DNA of 64,000 nt from Larkinella sp. C7. GTDB taxonomy: Bacteria > Bacteroidota > Bacteroidia > Cytophagales > Spirosomataceae. The notes under the pieces are model-generated. The model was not told the DNA's origin, did not search any database, and worked only from the letters and a program-made list of their open reading frames with translations. A program made the position numbers and the translations under genes. Shown in pieces: positions 43,279 to 52,711 of this stretch. Positions within the stretch are counted from its first letter, which is position 1, and each line of letters begins with the position of its first letter. The stretch spans positions 547,466 through 611,465 of the forward strand of contig NZ_VBSL01000002.1 of the NCBI RefSeq assembly GCF_006149005.1, read 5' to 3'.

Positions 43279-43773
43279 TTACCTCTTCGGATTCAGCACC
43301 GTAGAATGCAGCAACGCTAATTTCCATTCCCCCTTTGTTTTCTCCAACACGGCACTTTCAAGCCACCTTACCTGCCGTTGTTTTCCATCTCTTACGATAT
43401 CGGCTGTATTGCGATAGCTCACCCAGGCTACCGGCCCCTTAACTGTGACTTTGATAAAATCAATGGTATTTACCCGTTTCATGCCAGTGCCCAAATATGG
43501 TTTCAGGCGATTTTCTAATGTATCAATGGTCCACACTTGTCCGTCTTCCAGCAGAACGAAATCCGTTTGGCAATAACTTCTTAGTTTGGGCAAGTCGAGA
43601 TCTGCAATTGCCTGAAAAGCATCGACCACTACTTTTTTCACTCTCTCTTCTTCCTTATTCGTTTGACCATGACCTGGCAAGGCTCCTATGGTCAAGAGCA
43701 CAATAAGTAAAAGCCAAAGGCGGTTTACCTGTGAAACGCGTCGGTTGCGGTTATAGGACGGCATAGCCATCAT
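43279..43773 (-). CDS. secreted NTF2-like (SnoaL/DUF4440-type) protein
   Basis: A 164-aa protein with a signal peptide (about residues 18-37, LLLIVLLTIGALPGHGQ). The mature part follows the NTF2-like cone fold: KKVVVDAFQAIADLDLPKLR, YCQTDFVLLEDGQVW and finally GEWKLALLHSTVLNP. Families of this kind include SnoaL-like enzymes and uncharacterised DUF4440 proteins; the activity is unknown. It is convergent with the carbonic anhydrase gene. Confidence 0.7.
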   Translation of the reverse strand: MMAMPSYNRNRRVSQVNRLWLLLIVLLTIGALPGHGQTNKEEERVKKVVVDAFQAIADLDLPKLRSYCQTDFVLLEDGQVWTIDTLENRLKPYLGTGMKRVNTIDFIKVTVKGPVAWVSYRNTADIVRDGKQRQVRWLESAVLEKTKGEWKLALLHSTVLNPKR

Positions 43774-43910
43774 TGTTTCATGGGTTAAAAGAAGAACGGA
43801 TTGTCAATGGGGTTATTTAATAGCTGACGTTCATAGCAGAGCTGTTTAAACCAATGAAAAATCATCTATGGTTTTACATATAACTACCAGATTTTCAAAA
43901 AAAAAGTCCG

Positions 43911-46748
43911 CTACCCTTCACTCGTCCCTCCCCCTTCCGAATTAGCCTCCAGAACGGCCTGAATCACCGGCAGTTCGGATTCCAGTACCAACAGATACTG
44001 ACTGATCAGCGGGGCAATTTCAGACAGGGCCTTATGGTCGGCAATCAGGGCTTCCGTAGCCGTGATGAGTCGGGCGGCTTCGTTCAGGCCAAAGGTCTGA
44101 ATCACGGCTTTCTGGGTGTGAATCAGCCGTTTGATGGCGATGATATCACCTTCTTCCAGCGACTGTCGCAATTGTTGAATCTCGACCGGCGTCTGGTTCA
44201 GAAACAACGTCATCATTTCAACCGCAAAGTCCATGTCATGCCCAACGGCTTCCAGGAGCGGTTCCACCGAGAAACTGGGTTTCGGCGTCATATACACTTT
44301 TTGGGTTTGAACTTTAGCCGGTGCGATCGGCAGGTATTTACGCATAACTCGTTGTAACTCTTCAATTTGAAACGGTTTGGGTATAAAATCATTCATACCG
44401 GCCTGCAAACACTGTTCCCGCTCGTTGGCCAGCGCGTGGGCGGTCATGGCAATAATCGGCACCGGGCTTTTCAGCATCGTTCGGATCCGGGTGGTGGTGG
44501 TGTACCCGTCCATCACCGGCATCTGAATGTCCATTAATACCAGATCGACCTCCTCTTTTTCCAGAATAGAAAGAGCTTCCTGTCCATTCTCGGCTACCTG
44601 CGCCCGGTAGCCCAGCCGATTGAGCACCTGAAGGGCCAGTCGCTGGTTCATCACGTTGTCTTCCACCACCAGAATGGTCACCTCGCGTCCCCCCAGCCCG
44701 GACGTCTCCACAGTCAGATCGGCTTCATGCTCGGGTTGGGGGGGCGCTATTTTATACGGAATTTCCACCGTAAACGTGGAGCCCTCTCCCATTCTGCTTT
44801 CCACCTTGATCCAGCCGCCCTGCATCTCAGTCAGCGACTTGACAATGTTCAGCCCCAGCCCCGTTCCGCCGTAATACCGTGTCGTGAAATCACTGGCCTG
44901 CCGGAACCGCTCAAAGATATGCGGCAGAATGGCCGTTTCCATGCCAATTCCCGTATCCTCCACCGTGAACCGAATCCGAACGCTCTCCGGTGTTTCCTCT
45001 TTCTTTTCGATGCGTACGGAAACCCCGCCCTGACGGGTAAACTTGATGGCATTGCTGAGCAGATTCAGCAGGATTTGCGTAAGCCGGGTGGGATCGCCCA
45101 GAACGACCGCTGGCAAATCGGGATCGGCGGTGACCGTCAGCCGTAGATTTTTATCCGTTGCCGACGCATCGAGCATCGTCCGGATCGAATCTACCAGGGA
45201 ACTGACGCTGAATGGAATGCTTTCCAGCGGCAACATCCCCGCTTCGATTTTGGAAATATCCAGAATATCATTGACGATTGTCAGCAGATTTTTGCCGGCT
45301 GTTCGAATGTAGTCCACAAACTCCTTCTGCTCCCGATTCAAAGCCGTCGATTCCAGCAGGTTGGAAAACCCCAGAATGGCATTGAGGGGCGTGCGGATTT
45401 CGTGGCTCATGTTGGCCAGAAACTGCTTTTCGGTATGCCGGGCGTCTTCGGCAACCTGCGTAGCCTGAGCCAGTTGCTGTTCGAGCTGTTTCCGTTGCGT
45501 AATGTCATAGTGAATGCCCATCGATCCGATAACAGTCCCGCGTTCGTCGATAATGGGTGCCCCACTGATGATGACCCAGATGCGTTCGCCGTCTTTCCGG
45601 ATCAGTTGCATTTCGTACGAATTGGCACCGCCCTCCCCCCGAAATTTCTGTTGTTTCTCCAGAAAATCTGTGAATTCTTTCGGTACCAGCAATTCGTCGG
45701 CCCGCTGCCCAATCAGTTCTTCTTCCGTATAGCCCACCATCTGGCAAAACCGGTCGTAGGCCTGCCGAATGACCTGATTGGCATCGACTTCGAGTAAACC
45801 GAGTTCCATCCGGTTCATAATCCCCCGGTATTTCTCTTCACTCCGCCGAATCCGTTCATCATAGCGGTATTTTTCCGTTATGTCGGTAAATTGCCACAGG
45901 TGCCCCCGATACTGTTCCTCCTGAAAAATGGGGATATAACTCCAGTCCAGAACGCGCCCGTCCAGCAGGCTTACAGAGGCATTAACCACGGTATGCTGCC
46001 GACGGATAGCCTCTTCCATCTGTTGACGGAACAACTCCGGATTGGCAAACAGGGTGTCGTTCGGATGCGCCCACTGCTCAAACCCGGTCCCGATCAATTC
46101 GCCAACCGGCCTGGGAATCCCAAACAGATCACAGTATAACTGATTGACAACAATAACCGTACGGTTTTCATCTTCAACCAGCACCCCGGTTTGCAGGTTG
46201 GTAATGAGCGAAGTCAGCCGGGCCTGTGTAGTCCGGAATTCGTCTTCGTTGATAATTCGGTTGGTAATGTCACGGGCAACGGCCACCAGTTCAGGCAGGT
46301 CGTTTTCACCACCTACCACCCGCAACGTCTGACCAATCCAAACCGTGCGGCCGTCTTTGGCCAGCACCGGAAACTCCGTGTAGGAACTCCGCTGCTTGTC
46401 CAGTAACATCTTCTGGTAAAATTCCGCTACAGTCGTTCGCCAGGACGGCACCACCAGCGTCATGAAACTCAATCCAATAATTTCGTCTTTGGTATACCCC
46501 AGACTCTGTTCGACAACCGAATTGACAAACGTAAAATAGCCGTCGATCGACGTTTTGAAAATAATATCCGGCACCGACTCCACCACGTGGCGGTAGTGTC
46601 GTTCACTTTTTTTCAGTTCCTTGTAATGAAGAAGCTGCTCATTAGCCTGGGAAAGCTGATGTTTTTTTTCTTCGAGAATAGCCTCCGTCTGCCTGCGAGC
46701 CTCTTTTTCAAGAGCCAGTTGGCGTTCGAGGTGCTCTATTGGGGACAT
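43911..46748 (-). CDS. hybrid sensor histidine kinase with PAS, receiver and HPt domains
   Basis: A 945-aa protein without transmembrane segments. A coiled coil (residues 5-45) precedes three PAS/PAC units (about 45-165, 175-300, 305-430). HisKA carries NMSHEIRTPLNAILGFSNLL and HATPase_c carries DTGIGMETAILPHIF and GGTGLGLNIVKSL. A receiver domain follows with VDLVLMDIQMPVMDGY, and a C-terminal HPt-like helical bundle contains a candidate His in RLIHTQKAVIQ. The full relay within one chain suggests output through a separate response regulator not found nearby. The signal is unknown. Confidence 0.9.
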   Translation of the reverse strand: MSPIEHLERQLALEKEARRQTEAILEEKKHQLSQANEQLLHYKELKKSERHYRHVVESVPDIIFKTSIDGYFTFVNSVVEQSLGYTKDEIIGLSFMTLVVPSWRTTVAEFYQKMLLDKQRSSYTEFPVLAKDGRTVWIGQTLRVVGGENDLPELVAVARDITNRIINEDEFRTTQARLTSLITNLQTGVLVEDENRTVIVVNQLYCDLFGIPRPVGELIGTGFEQWAHPNDTLFANPELFRQQMEEAIRRQHTVVNASVSLLDGRVLDWSYIPIFQEEQYRGHLWQFTDITEKYRYDERIRRSEEKYRGIMNRMELGLLEVDANQVIRQAYDRFCQMVGYTEEELIGQRADELLVPKEFTDFLEKQQKFRGEGGANSYEMQLIRKDGERIWVIISGAPIIDERGTVIGSMGIHYDITQRKQLEQQLAQATQVAEDARHTEKQFLANMSHEIRTPLNAILGFSNLLESTALNREQKEFVDYIRTAGKNLLTIVNDILDISKIEAGMLPLESIPFSVSSLVDSIRTMLDASATDKNLRLTVTADPDLPAVVLGDPTRLTQILLNLLSNAIKFTRQGGVSVRIEKKEETPESVRIRFTVEDTGIGMETAILPHIFERFRQASDFTTRYYGGTGLGLNIVKSLTEMQGGWIKVESRMGEGSTFTVEIPYKIAPPQPEHEADLTVETSGLGGREVTILVVEDNVMNQRLALQVLNRLGYRAQVAENGQEALSILEKEEVDLVLMDIQMPVMDGYTTTTRIRTMLKSPVPIIAMTAHALANEREQCLQAGMNDFIPKPFQIEELQRVMRKYLPIAPAKVQTQKVYMTPKPSFSVEPLLEAVGHDMDFAVEMMTLFLNQTPVEIQQLRQSLEEGDIIAIKRLIHTQKAVIQTFGLNEAARLITATEALIADHKALSEIAPLISQYLLVLESELPVIQAVLEANSEGGGTSEG

Positions 46749-47115
46749 ATACGGGTTGACAAAGATAAACGGACGGTACCTGTTTCTACGTTAAGAGCTT
46801 CCGGTAATTAAAGCTTTCTGTTGATGTGAATCAGGCTTCCACGCATCAATTAATCGACAACGAAACGAATCACCACGTCGGTTTCCCCCTGGAGTTAAGC
46901 ACAACGTGTCTCTTGCATCGACTGATATACCACCAATTTGTTACCAAATAGGCGGTATTGTAAACTAAATGAAGCAACAATTATGCCGTGGACTGCCCCA
47001 TAAAGGTAAGAATTCCGCCGGTCTTTTCAGATGATCCGTCTTCTGTCAGAAGGAATAAGCGAAAACCTTCCCGCCTAAACCAGCCAATTTATCAGACAAT
47101 TTAAATGATAACAAA
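46749..47115. other. intergenic, no gene seen
   Basis: About 370 bp upstream of the hybrid kinase. No frame with family features; probably holds the kinase promoter, but no TAnnTTTG box with a matching -33 was found. Confidence 0.4.
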
Positions 47116-47152
47116 AACAGGAAACCCGGTTTTTGAAGCCGGGTTCCCTGTT
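47116..47152 (-). terminator. terminator of the 47175 gene
   Basis: Arms 47116-47129 and 47139-47152 pair with one mismatch; the core is AACCCGG/CCGGGTT. On the minus strand the hairpin is followed by TTTTTGTT. It starts 22 bp after the stop codon. Confidence 0.75.
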
Positions 47153-47174
47153 CAGCAATTCAAATGCGAATCGA

Positions 47175-47567
47175 TTAGTTCATGCTCACCAGACGCTGGG
47201 GTTCAACCACCGGTGTTTTGGTTTGCAGTTTTACGGTTTTGACCTCCGTGTTGGCACCGTCGGTAATTTCAACTTTGTAGACGCCGTCTTCCAGTTGATT
47301 CAGATCAAATCGGATGGTCGTAACCTCGTGGCCCTCGCCCAATCGTTTGGTAACCAGCGTCCGGCCTTCGCTGTTGATGAGCCGAATATGGATTTTACTG
47401 TCGGTTTCTTTCTGAACGTTCACACTCACCTTCATGCTGTTGATCAGCGGATAAACGGCCGACTGAAACGTGGATTTCGGCTTGGCCTTTTCGTGGTTGT
47501 CGGCAGCGAAAGTAGTTGAGACGGCAAAAGTCAAAGCCAATAAAGCGGAAGCGAATAGCGTTTTCAT
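47175..47567 (-). CDS. small secreted protein with a single beta-sandwich domain
   Basis: A 130-aa protein with a signal peptide (residues 1-21, ending TTFAA). The mature part (residues 45-118) reads as one Ig-like or T9SS-sorting-like domain: KIHIRLINSEGRTLVTKRLG, TIRFDLNQLEDGVYKVEITDG. This resembles T9SS C-terminal domains and DUF3244-like proteins, but the protein is little more than that domain. Location is the periplasm or outside. A TACCTTTG promoter box lies about 70 bp upstream and a strong terminator follows, so it is a single-gene unit. Confidence 0.7.
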   Translation of the reverse strand: MKTLFASALLALTFAVSTTFAADNHEKAKPKSTFQSAVYPLINSMKVSVNVQKETDSKIHIRLINSEGRTLVTKRLGEGHEVTTIRFDLNQLEDGVYKVEITDGANTEVKTVKLQTKTPVVEPQRLVSMN

Positions 47568-47635
47568 GAGATTTGTTGTTTAAGGATGTTCGTGTTTTGT
47601 GTTGTTTACTGCCTGGATCGGCCGTTTTGATGATT

Positions 47636-47643
47636 CAAAGGTA
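47636..47643 (-). promoter_or_regulatory. -7 element TACCTTTG of the 47175 gene
   Basis: Exact TAnnTTTG on the minus strand, giving a leader of about 60 nt. No clear -33 TTTG at 18-bp spacing. Confidence 0.45.
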
Positions 47644-47752
47644 GTATCTTCATAAGGTACCTTGCTATACATAGTACTTTGGCGGCAAAATACCGGGTCG
47701 AATGGTCGATAGATCGGATGAGTTTCCGGAACGCTTTCGGCTCCGGCGTTTT

Positions 47753-48919
47753 TCAGGCTTTTTTGGGTGCCTTTTTCTGCTGACCGATGCCAAACTGATC
47801 GCCCGCGGCCACGGCTTTTCCGCCACTGAAATGGATTTCAACCATCTTTTCGCTCTGCACCCAGTTGTAATTCGAATCTTCCAGGCTGGTGACGATTTTA
47901 CGTGTTTTCACATCGATGACATCACCGGTAGACGGATACGCATATTTTCCATCTACACTGAACGTAATCCAGCCCGGCATGTCGCGCACCAGAATCGAGG
48001 TTTTCTGAACCGGCGGCATCACGGTATTGTCAAAAACGTGCAGCCGGTTGTTGGCACCGTCGCACAGCCAGATTTCCTTTTCATCGGGCGTCATCCCAAT
48101 CCCGTGGCTCGGACATCCGTGGCGTTTAACTTCGCCGATGTTGAAGCCTTCCACCACCACGCGGTGCAGAAATTTGCCGCTCACCAGGTCGCCCACCTCG
48201 AAGCCCAGCAACCCATTCACGTTTACGTATACCAGGGTCTGCGAACCGTTAATGGTAAAGGGGCGAATGTCGGCCCCAAACGGCCCGACTTTTTTGGTGA
48301 CCGTGTGCGTTTTTGCGTCAGCCACGTTCAGCATCGTCGATTTCAGCCCGGCCAGGTACACAAAATTCCCATCCGGTCCATAAATGGTGTTGTGTGAGCC
48401 CGAATTGGTCACGATTTTGGTGATGACGTCACCGGTTTTGGCATCCACCACCGTCCAGAATTCCTTTTCCAGCGAAGGCATGTAAATCGTCTTTCCGTCC
48501 GGCGAAATCGAAATCCGGTCGACACCCCCTTCGTATTCTTTTTCCCACAACACTTTCTCGGTCGTCAGGTCGAGGCACTGCAACGCTTCCAGTGTACTGA
48601 TGTACAGGCAATTGGTAGCCAGGCTAACATCCACGCCTTTCACATTCGACGGTTTTCCATTCTTCTGAAAGCCCTTCGTTGGGATAAATTTTACAAACCG
48701 GTGGTGGTTATCGATGTCGAAAACCTGAATACCGTGGCCGCCGTAGCCCAGGTAATTCCGCACACCCGGCGTTACGACGTAGAGATACCGCTGCACTTTC
48801 GGCGCGGGTTCCACCAGGGAATGGCTGATTTTTCCGGGGGACGTAAAAACCCAGGCCGTCGTGGACGTGAGAAACAGCCCGCCAATGAGAAAGCGTAAAA
48901 TCATTCGTGTCGGTTTCAT
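47753..48919 (-). CDS. YncE-like beta-propeller protein
   Basis: About 388 aa, starting at MKPTRMILRFLIGG (48917-48919); a longer frame reaches 48985 but delays the signal sequence. After the hydrophobic N-terminus, seven-bladed propeller repeats follow, such as ISISPDGKTIYMPSLEKEFW, VYLAGLKSTMLNVADAKT and GMTPDEKEIWLCDGANN. This is the YncE/lactonase-like class, with no known activity here. Predicted exported to the periplasm. It is divergent from the SDR gene. Confidence 0.78.
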   Translation of the reverse strand: MKPTRMILRFLIGGLFLTSTTAWVFTSPGKISHSLVEPAPKVQRYLYVVTPGVRNYLGYGGHGIQVFDIDNHHRFVKFIPTKGFQKNGKPSNVKGVDVSLATNCLYISTLEALQCLDLTTEKVLWEKEYEGGVDRISISPDGKTIYMPSLEKEFWTVVDAKTGDVITKIVTNSGSHNTIYGPDGNFVYLAGLKSTMLNVADAKTHTVTKKVGPFGADIRPFTINGSQTLVYVNVNGLLGFEVGDLVSGKFLHRVVVEGFNIGEVKRHGCPSHGIGMTPDEKEIWLCDGANNRLHVFDNTVMPPVQKTSILVRDMPGWITFSVDGKYAYPSTGDVIDVKTRKIVTSLEDSNYNWVQSEKMVEIHFSGGKAVAAGDQFGIGQQKKAPKKA

Positions 48920-49116
48920 TTCAGGAGAATTTAGGATGCCATGATCAGCGAATGAAGAAAAAATCCTACCCAATCTACCCACCACAATGTGGGGGAAAGA
49001 CCGAAACTCAAGCGGTTTTTAATCGCCCTGCGTGCTTTTTTGAACGAAGCCTAAAATATTTCCAACCATCTGACCACCTACGCAGTTAGATTGAAACGAA
49101 TCAACCAACGCACATC

Positions 49117-50199
49117 ATGACGACAAAGGAAAGCAAAACAGCACTGATTACGGGAGCCTCCAGCGGAATCGGCCAGGAACTGGCAAAACTGTTTGCAAAA
49201 GATGGTTACAACCTGATTCTTGTAGCCCGCAGCACCGACGTTCTGAACGAACTCGGCGGACGGTTTTGGGACGAATACGGGGTTGAAACGACGGTCATTA
49301 CGAAAGATCTCTCGGAAGAAGATGCCGCTCAGGATGTCTATAACCAGGTCAAAGCGAAGAATCTATCGGTCGATGTCCTGGTCAACGACGCCGGTGTCGG
49401 CCTTTACGGGCTTTTTGCCACTGAAACCGACTGGGAACGGGAAAAATCGCTGATCCACCTGAACGTCCTGACCACCACGCAGATGACCAAGCTCTTCCTG
49501 AAAGAGATGGTGGAGCGGAACGAAGGAAAAATCCTGAATCTGGCGTCGCTGGTATCGATAACCCCCATGCCGCTGATGGCGGTTTATGCCGCCACAAAGG
49601 CGTATATCTATAATTTTACGCAGTCGCTGATCAACGAATTGAAGGACACCAACGTCAGTGTGACGGCTTTGCTTCCCAACGCCACCGATACCGACTTTTT
49701 CAATAAAGCCGGTGCCGCGAACACGAAAGCGACTGAGAATCTGGACAATCCGGCCACGGTTGCCAAAGACGCCTACCAGGCGCTGATGAAAGGGGCATCG
49801 AAAGTGGTGCCAGGCGGTTTGGTCAACAAAGCCTACGAAGTGGTGTCGTATGTGGCTCCGCAGGAAACCCTGGCGGGGATGATGCGGAAGACGATGCAGC
49901 CAAAAGCGGAACCCAAAACCAACGAAAAAGACAACAAAGCGGCTTTGACGTGGGGAATCGGTCTGGCGGCTGTGGTGCTGGCCGGAGCGGCCATTGCCCT
50001 TGTGTATGCCAATAGCAGTGAATATGATAAAGTTCGGTATCGCTACAAAGCGGGTAAAATCAAATCCGGTGCCGATGACGTGTATGACGATGTGAAAGAC
50101 AGCCTGCTCAGCGGTCTGAACAGCATCAAAGACGCCGTCAGCACGGCCAAAGAAGTGGTTGCCAAAGCGAAAGAAACCTTCGCGGAAGCACTGGCGTAA
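49117..50199 (+). CDS. SDR oxidoreductase fused to a membrane anchor and amphipathic tail
   Basis: A 360-aa protein. Residues 8-250 are a classical short-chain dehydrogenase: TALITGASSGIGQELAKLFA (NAD(P) loop TGASSGIG), VNDAGVGLYG in place of the usual NAG, a catalytic Ser region (ILNLASLVSITPMP) and YAATKAYIYN (YxxxK). Residues 281-302 form one transmembrane helix (LAAVVLAGAAIALVYA). The last 50 residues are an amphipathic helix (VYDDVKDSLLSGLNSIKDAV) of the YtxH type. This tail is not part of ordinary SDRs. The protein is likely membrane-bound; the substrate is unknown. Confidence 0.85.
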   Translation: MTTKESKTALITGASSGIGQELAKLFAKDGYNLILVARSTDVLNELGGRFWDEYGVETTVITKDLSEEDAAQDVYNQVKAKNLSVDVLVNDAGVGLYGLFATETDWEREKSLIHLNVLTTTQMTKLFLKEMVERNEGKILNLASLVSITPMPLMAVYAATKAYIYNFTQSLINELKDTNVSVTALLPNATDTDFFNKAGAANTKATENLDNPATVAKDAYQALMKGASKVVPGGLVNKAYEVVSYVAPQETLAGMMRKTMQPKAEPKTNEKDNKAALTWGIGLAAVVLAGAAIALVYANSSEYDKVRYRYKAGKIKSGADDVYDDVKDSLLSGLNSIKDAVSTAKEVVAKAKETFAEALA

Positions 50200-50210
50200 T
50201 TTAGCGATTC

Positions 50211-50264
50211 GAAACCCTGACAGGGCTTTCGACCACATTGGTGGTCCGACGCTGTCAGGGTTTC
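50211..50264. terminator. bidirectional hairpin between SDR and OMP genes
   Basis: Arms GAAACCCTGACAG (50211-50223) and CTGTCAGGGTTTC (50252-50264) are perfect complements. A second small palindrome (CCACATTGGTGG) sits in the loop. It separates convergent genes. Confidence 0.7.
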
Positions 50265-50269
50265 AAACT

Positions 50270-50902
50270 TCACAATTCACTCAAATACAGCACAATCCCC
50301 ACTGAAACCCGAAAAGTGCTGACATCGGCTTTGTCAGTCGTCCGTTCGCCGTTCAGGTCGATGACCGATTTGCCACCTGCCTGAAAAGAACCGTTTAGGG
50401 TCAGGGCCACGGGCAATGACAGAAAGTAATTGATTCCCGCGCCGAAATGCGCCGCCCCTCCTTTGAACAGAATGTTGTCGTACGCATTGTTGTTGATCAC
50501 CTGATCGACCTTTCCGGCCCGGTGAGCATACCCCAGCTCCGCAAAGGGGCGCAGGGCGTGGGTGGTGGCCGAAAAATTAAAGCGCACACCGCCCGTCAGG
50601 TTCGTAAATTGAAAAGACTCGGCGTCGATTTTTTTCAGGTTCATTTTCGTCCGGTCATACTGCGCAAATACTTCAAACCGCTGCGTCAGGCCAAACCCGA
50701 CGCGACCGCCAAAACCGATGCCGTTGCCGGAATTTTCGTCCAGGAACTGAAAATAGTCCGACGACCAGCCAAGCATGTGGCCTTGTAAACTCAGGCTAAG
50801 CCCTTCGGTCGTCGATTTCTGACGAATGGTTTGCGAGAAAGCGGGGGCCGAACCGACTAAACCAGCCAGCAAAAACAACAAAAATATCGAGGGAAGTCGC
50901 AT
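50270..50902 (-). CDS. outer-membrane beta-barrel protein
   Basis: A 210-aa protein with a signal peptide (residues 1-24, ending APAFSQ). The mature sequence alternates aromatic and polar residues in short strands (GFGGRVGFGLTQRFEVFAQY, FELGYAHRAGKV-like) and ends in FRVSVGIVLYLSEL. This is the pattern of an OmpA-like or OMP_b-brl 8-stranded barrel. The function is unknown. It lies 48 bp downstream of the Ser/Thr kinase gene on the same strand and may be the last gene of that operon. Confidence 0.75.
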   Translation of the reverse strand: MRLPSIFLLFLLAGLVGSAPAFSQTIRQKSTTEGLSLSLQGHMLGWSSDYFQFLDENSGNGIGFGGRVGFGLTQRFEVFAQYDRTKMNLKKIDAESFQFTNLTGGVRFNFSATTHALRPFAELGYAHRAGKVDQVINNNAYDNILFKGGAAHFGAGINYFLSLPVALTLNGSFQAGGKSVIDLNGERTTDKADVSTFRVSVGIVLYLSEL

Positions 50903-50950
50903 GGTTGAATGACGCGTTTAAGTACGAAAAATCGACTGATGGATACTGGA

Positions 50951-52711
50951 TTAAAAGGTAAGAACCGTGTCGCCGGTGCGAACTTCGAAGGTTTGGCCGG
51001 CCGGAAAAACCACCGGTTTCCCTTTGACTTCTTCGCTGATGGTGGCCGACCGCAGCGCGAGCCGTTGGCCGTTGGCGGCTTCAACGGCATAGATCCGAAA
51101 TTCGAGCAAGTCCTTTTTTCGGAATAAATCGTTGCCCGCCTGCCTGATCCGGGTCACTTCCCCAAAGGCCGTCGCACCCGCCTGAATCACCACTTCGCCC
51201 TCACTCATCACCACGTCAATGACCCGGAACCGAACCGTCTCACCTTCCTGAGCGCGGGACGACGACAGATCGTTGCTCAACGCCAGCTTCACCGGCAAAC
51301 GCCTGACGGCAACCGACTTGCGAGTCACCGGACGTTTCACGGGTTCCGGTACCGGCTCCGTGGTCGTCGGCGCAACGGGTTCTTCCTGGGGCGGGGTCAC
51401 CGGTTTTTCCTCACCAGCCCTGGGCGACCCGGTTTTGGGTTTGATTGCACCCGGTTTTTTCGGCAGGCTCGTTTTGGGTTTGTCTTCAACCGGATCGGGC
51501 GTTGGTTCAGGAACCGTAACCCGGTTTTCGCGGGGTTCAGCATACACCAGCGTTGGCGTGGTTCCTGGCGCAACAGCGGGCTTAATCTGTACCGACGGCT
51601 TCCTGCCGCTATCACCGATTTTTGTCGTGGATTTGGGCTGCGGGTTGCGGTCCAGGAGCAGCATCCCCAGAAACAGCACCGCGACCAGCGTGAGGGTTCC
51701 TGCCAGCAGGAATTCCCAGTTCGTGCGAAACCAGTCCGGCGCATGCTGGGTTAGAAACCAGCCTGAAAAGTAGGATTCTGATTTTTTTGCTCCCGCCAGC
51801 TTTCGATTGGGCTGCATATCCACCACATCCGTGACCGGCAGCGGAGGCACGATTTGGGCGGGGTCCAGAACCGGGGCCGAGGCATAAAAAGGTTGCAGGG
51901 CTTTTTGAAAGGCTTTGGCGTCGGCAAACCGTTTGGCCGGATTTTTATCCAGTGCTTTTTGCACCACTGCTTCCAGTTCTTTCGGGATCTGTCCATCCAG
52001 TTTTCGCAGTGGAATCGGTTTTTCGCGTACAATGGCCTGCATGAGTTCGTAATCCGTCCGGCTGGCAAAAGGCAGTTTCCCCGACAGCAGTTCGTACAGC
52101 AAAACGCCCATGGCATACAGATCCGAAGCGGGCGAAGGCTCCTGTCCTTCAATGAGTTCCGGAGCCATGTATTCAAGTGTTCCCACAATGCGGTTGGCCT
52201 GCGTCAGTCGCTGCTCCCCGCTCACGCGGGCAATGCCAAAATCCATCAGTTTGATGGTTCCTTCCGGCGTCAGCATCAGGTTGGCCGGTTTGATGTCCCG
52301 GTGCAGAACCCCCTTCCGGTGCGCGTGCGCCATGCCTTCGAGCCCCTGTCTGACCACCTCCGCAGCCAGGGCAGGTGAAAAAGCCCCGGCTTTCCGAATC
52401 AACGTTTCCAGACTATCGCCTTCGACGTATTCCATTGCCATGAAATAGTCGGCGTTATCCTGCAAAAAATTGTAGACAACCGCAATGTTGGGATGGTTCA
52501 GCCGGGCCAGGATCAGGGCTTCGTTCCGAAACCGCTCCATGAAAGACGTCTGGGAAACGAGGTGCGGGTGGAGCATTTTCACCGCAACCAGTCGTTGCAG
52601 CAGCGTGTCGGTTGCCTGATAAACCGTTCCCATACCGCCTTCGCCCAGGAGCGATTCAATGCGATAGTGCTGGATGAGACGGCCTTTTAGGGTGGGTTTC
52701 TGGTTATTCAT
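50951..52711 (-). CDS. membrane-anchored Ser/Thr protein kinase (PknB-like)
   Basis: About 586 aa, starting at MNNQKPTLKGRLIQHYRIES (ATG 52709-52711). The frame is open 82 codons further upstream, but that part is a Cys/Trp/Pro-rich shadow of the PP2C gene. The kinase domain covers residues 15-275: GEGGMGTVYQA, VAVKML, HRDIKPANLM, DFGIARV, APELIEG. A transmembrane helix lies near 325-345. The outer part has a Pro-rich linker (370-470) and a C-terminal beta domain (475-586). Its start overlaps the PP2C stop by 8 bp, so the two are translationally coupled. Confidence 0.92.
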   Translation of the reverse strand: MNNQKPTLKGRLIQHYRIESLLGEGGMGTVYQATDTLLQRLVAVKMLHPHLVSQTSFMERFRNEALILARLNHPNIAVVYNFLQDNADYFMAMEYVEGDSLETLIRKAGAFSPALAAEVVRQGLEGMAHAHRKGVLHRDIKPANLMLTPEGTIKLMDFGIARVSGEQRLTQANRIVGTLEYMAPELIEGQEPSPASDLYAMGVLLYELLSGKLPFASRTDYELMQAIVREKPIPLRKLDGQIPKELEAVVQKALDKNPAKRFADAKAFQKALQPFYASAPVLDPAQIVPPLPVTDVVDMQPNRKLAGAKKSESYFSGWFLTQHAPDWFRTNWEFLLAGTLTLVAVLFLGMLLLDRNPQPKSTTKIGDSGRKPSVQIKPAVAPGTTPTLVYAEPRENRVTVPEPTPDPVEDKPKTSLPKKPGAIKPKTGSPRAGEEKPVTPPQEEPVAPTTTEPVPEPVKRPVTRKSVAVRRLPVKLALSNDLSSSRAQEGETVRFRVIDVVMSEGEVVIQAGATAFGEVTRIRQAGNDLFRKKDLLEFRIYAVEAANGQRLALRSATISEEVKGKPVVFPAGQTFEVRTGDTVLTF

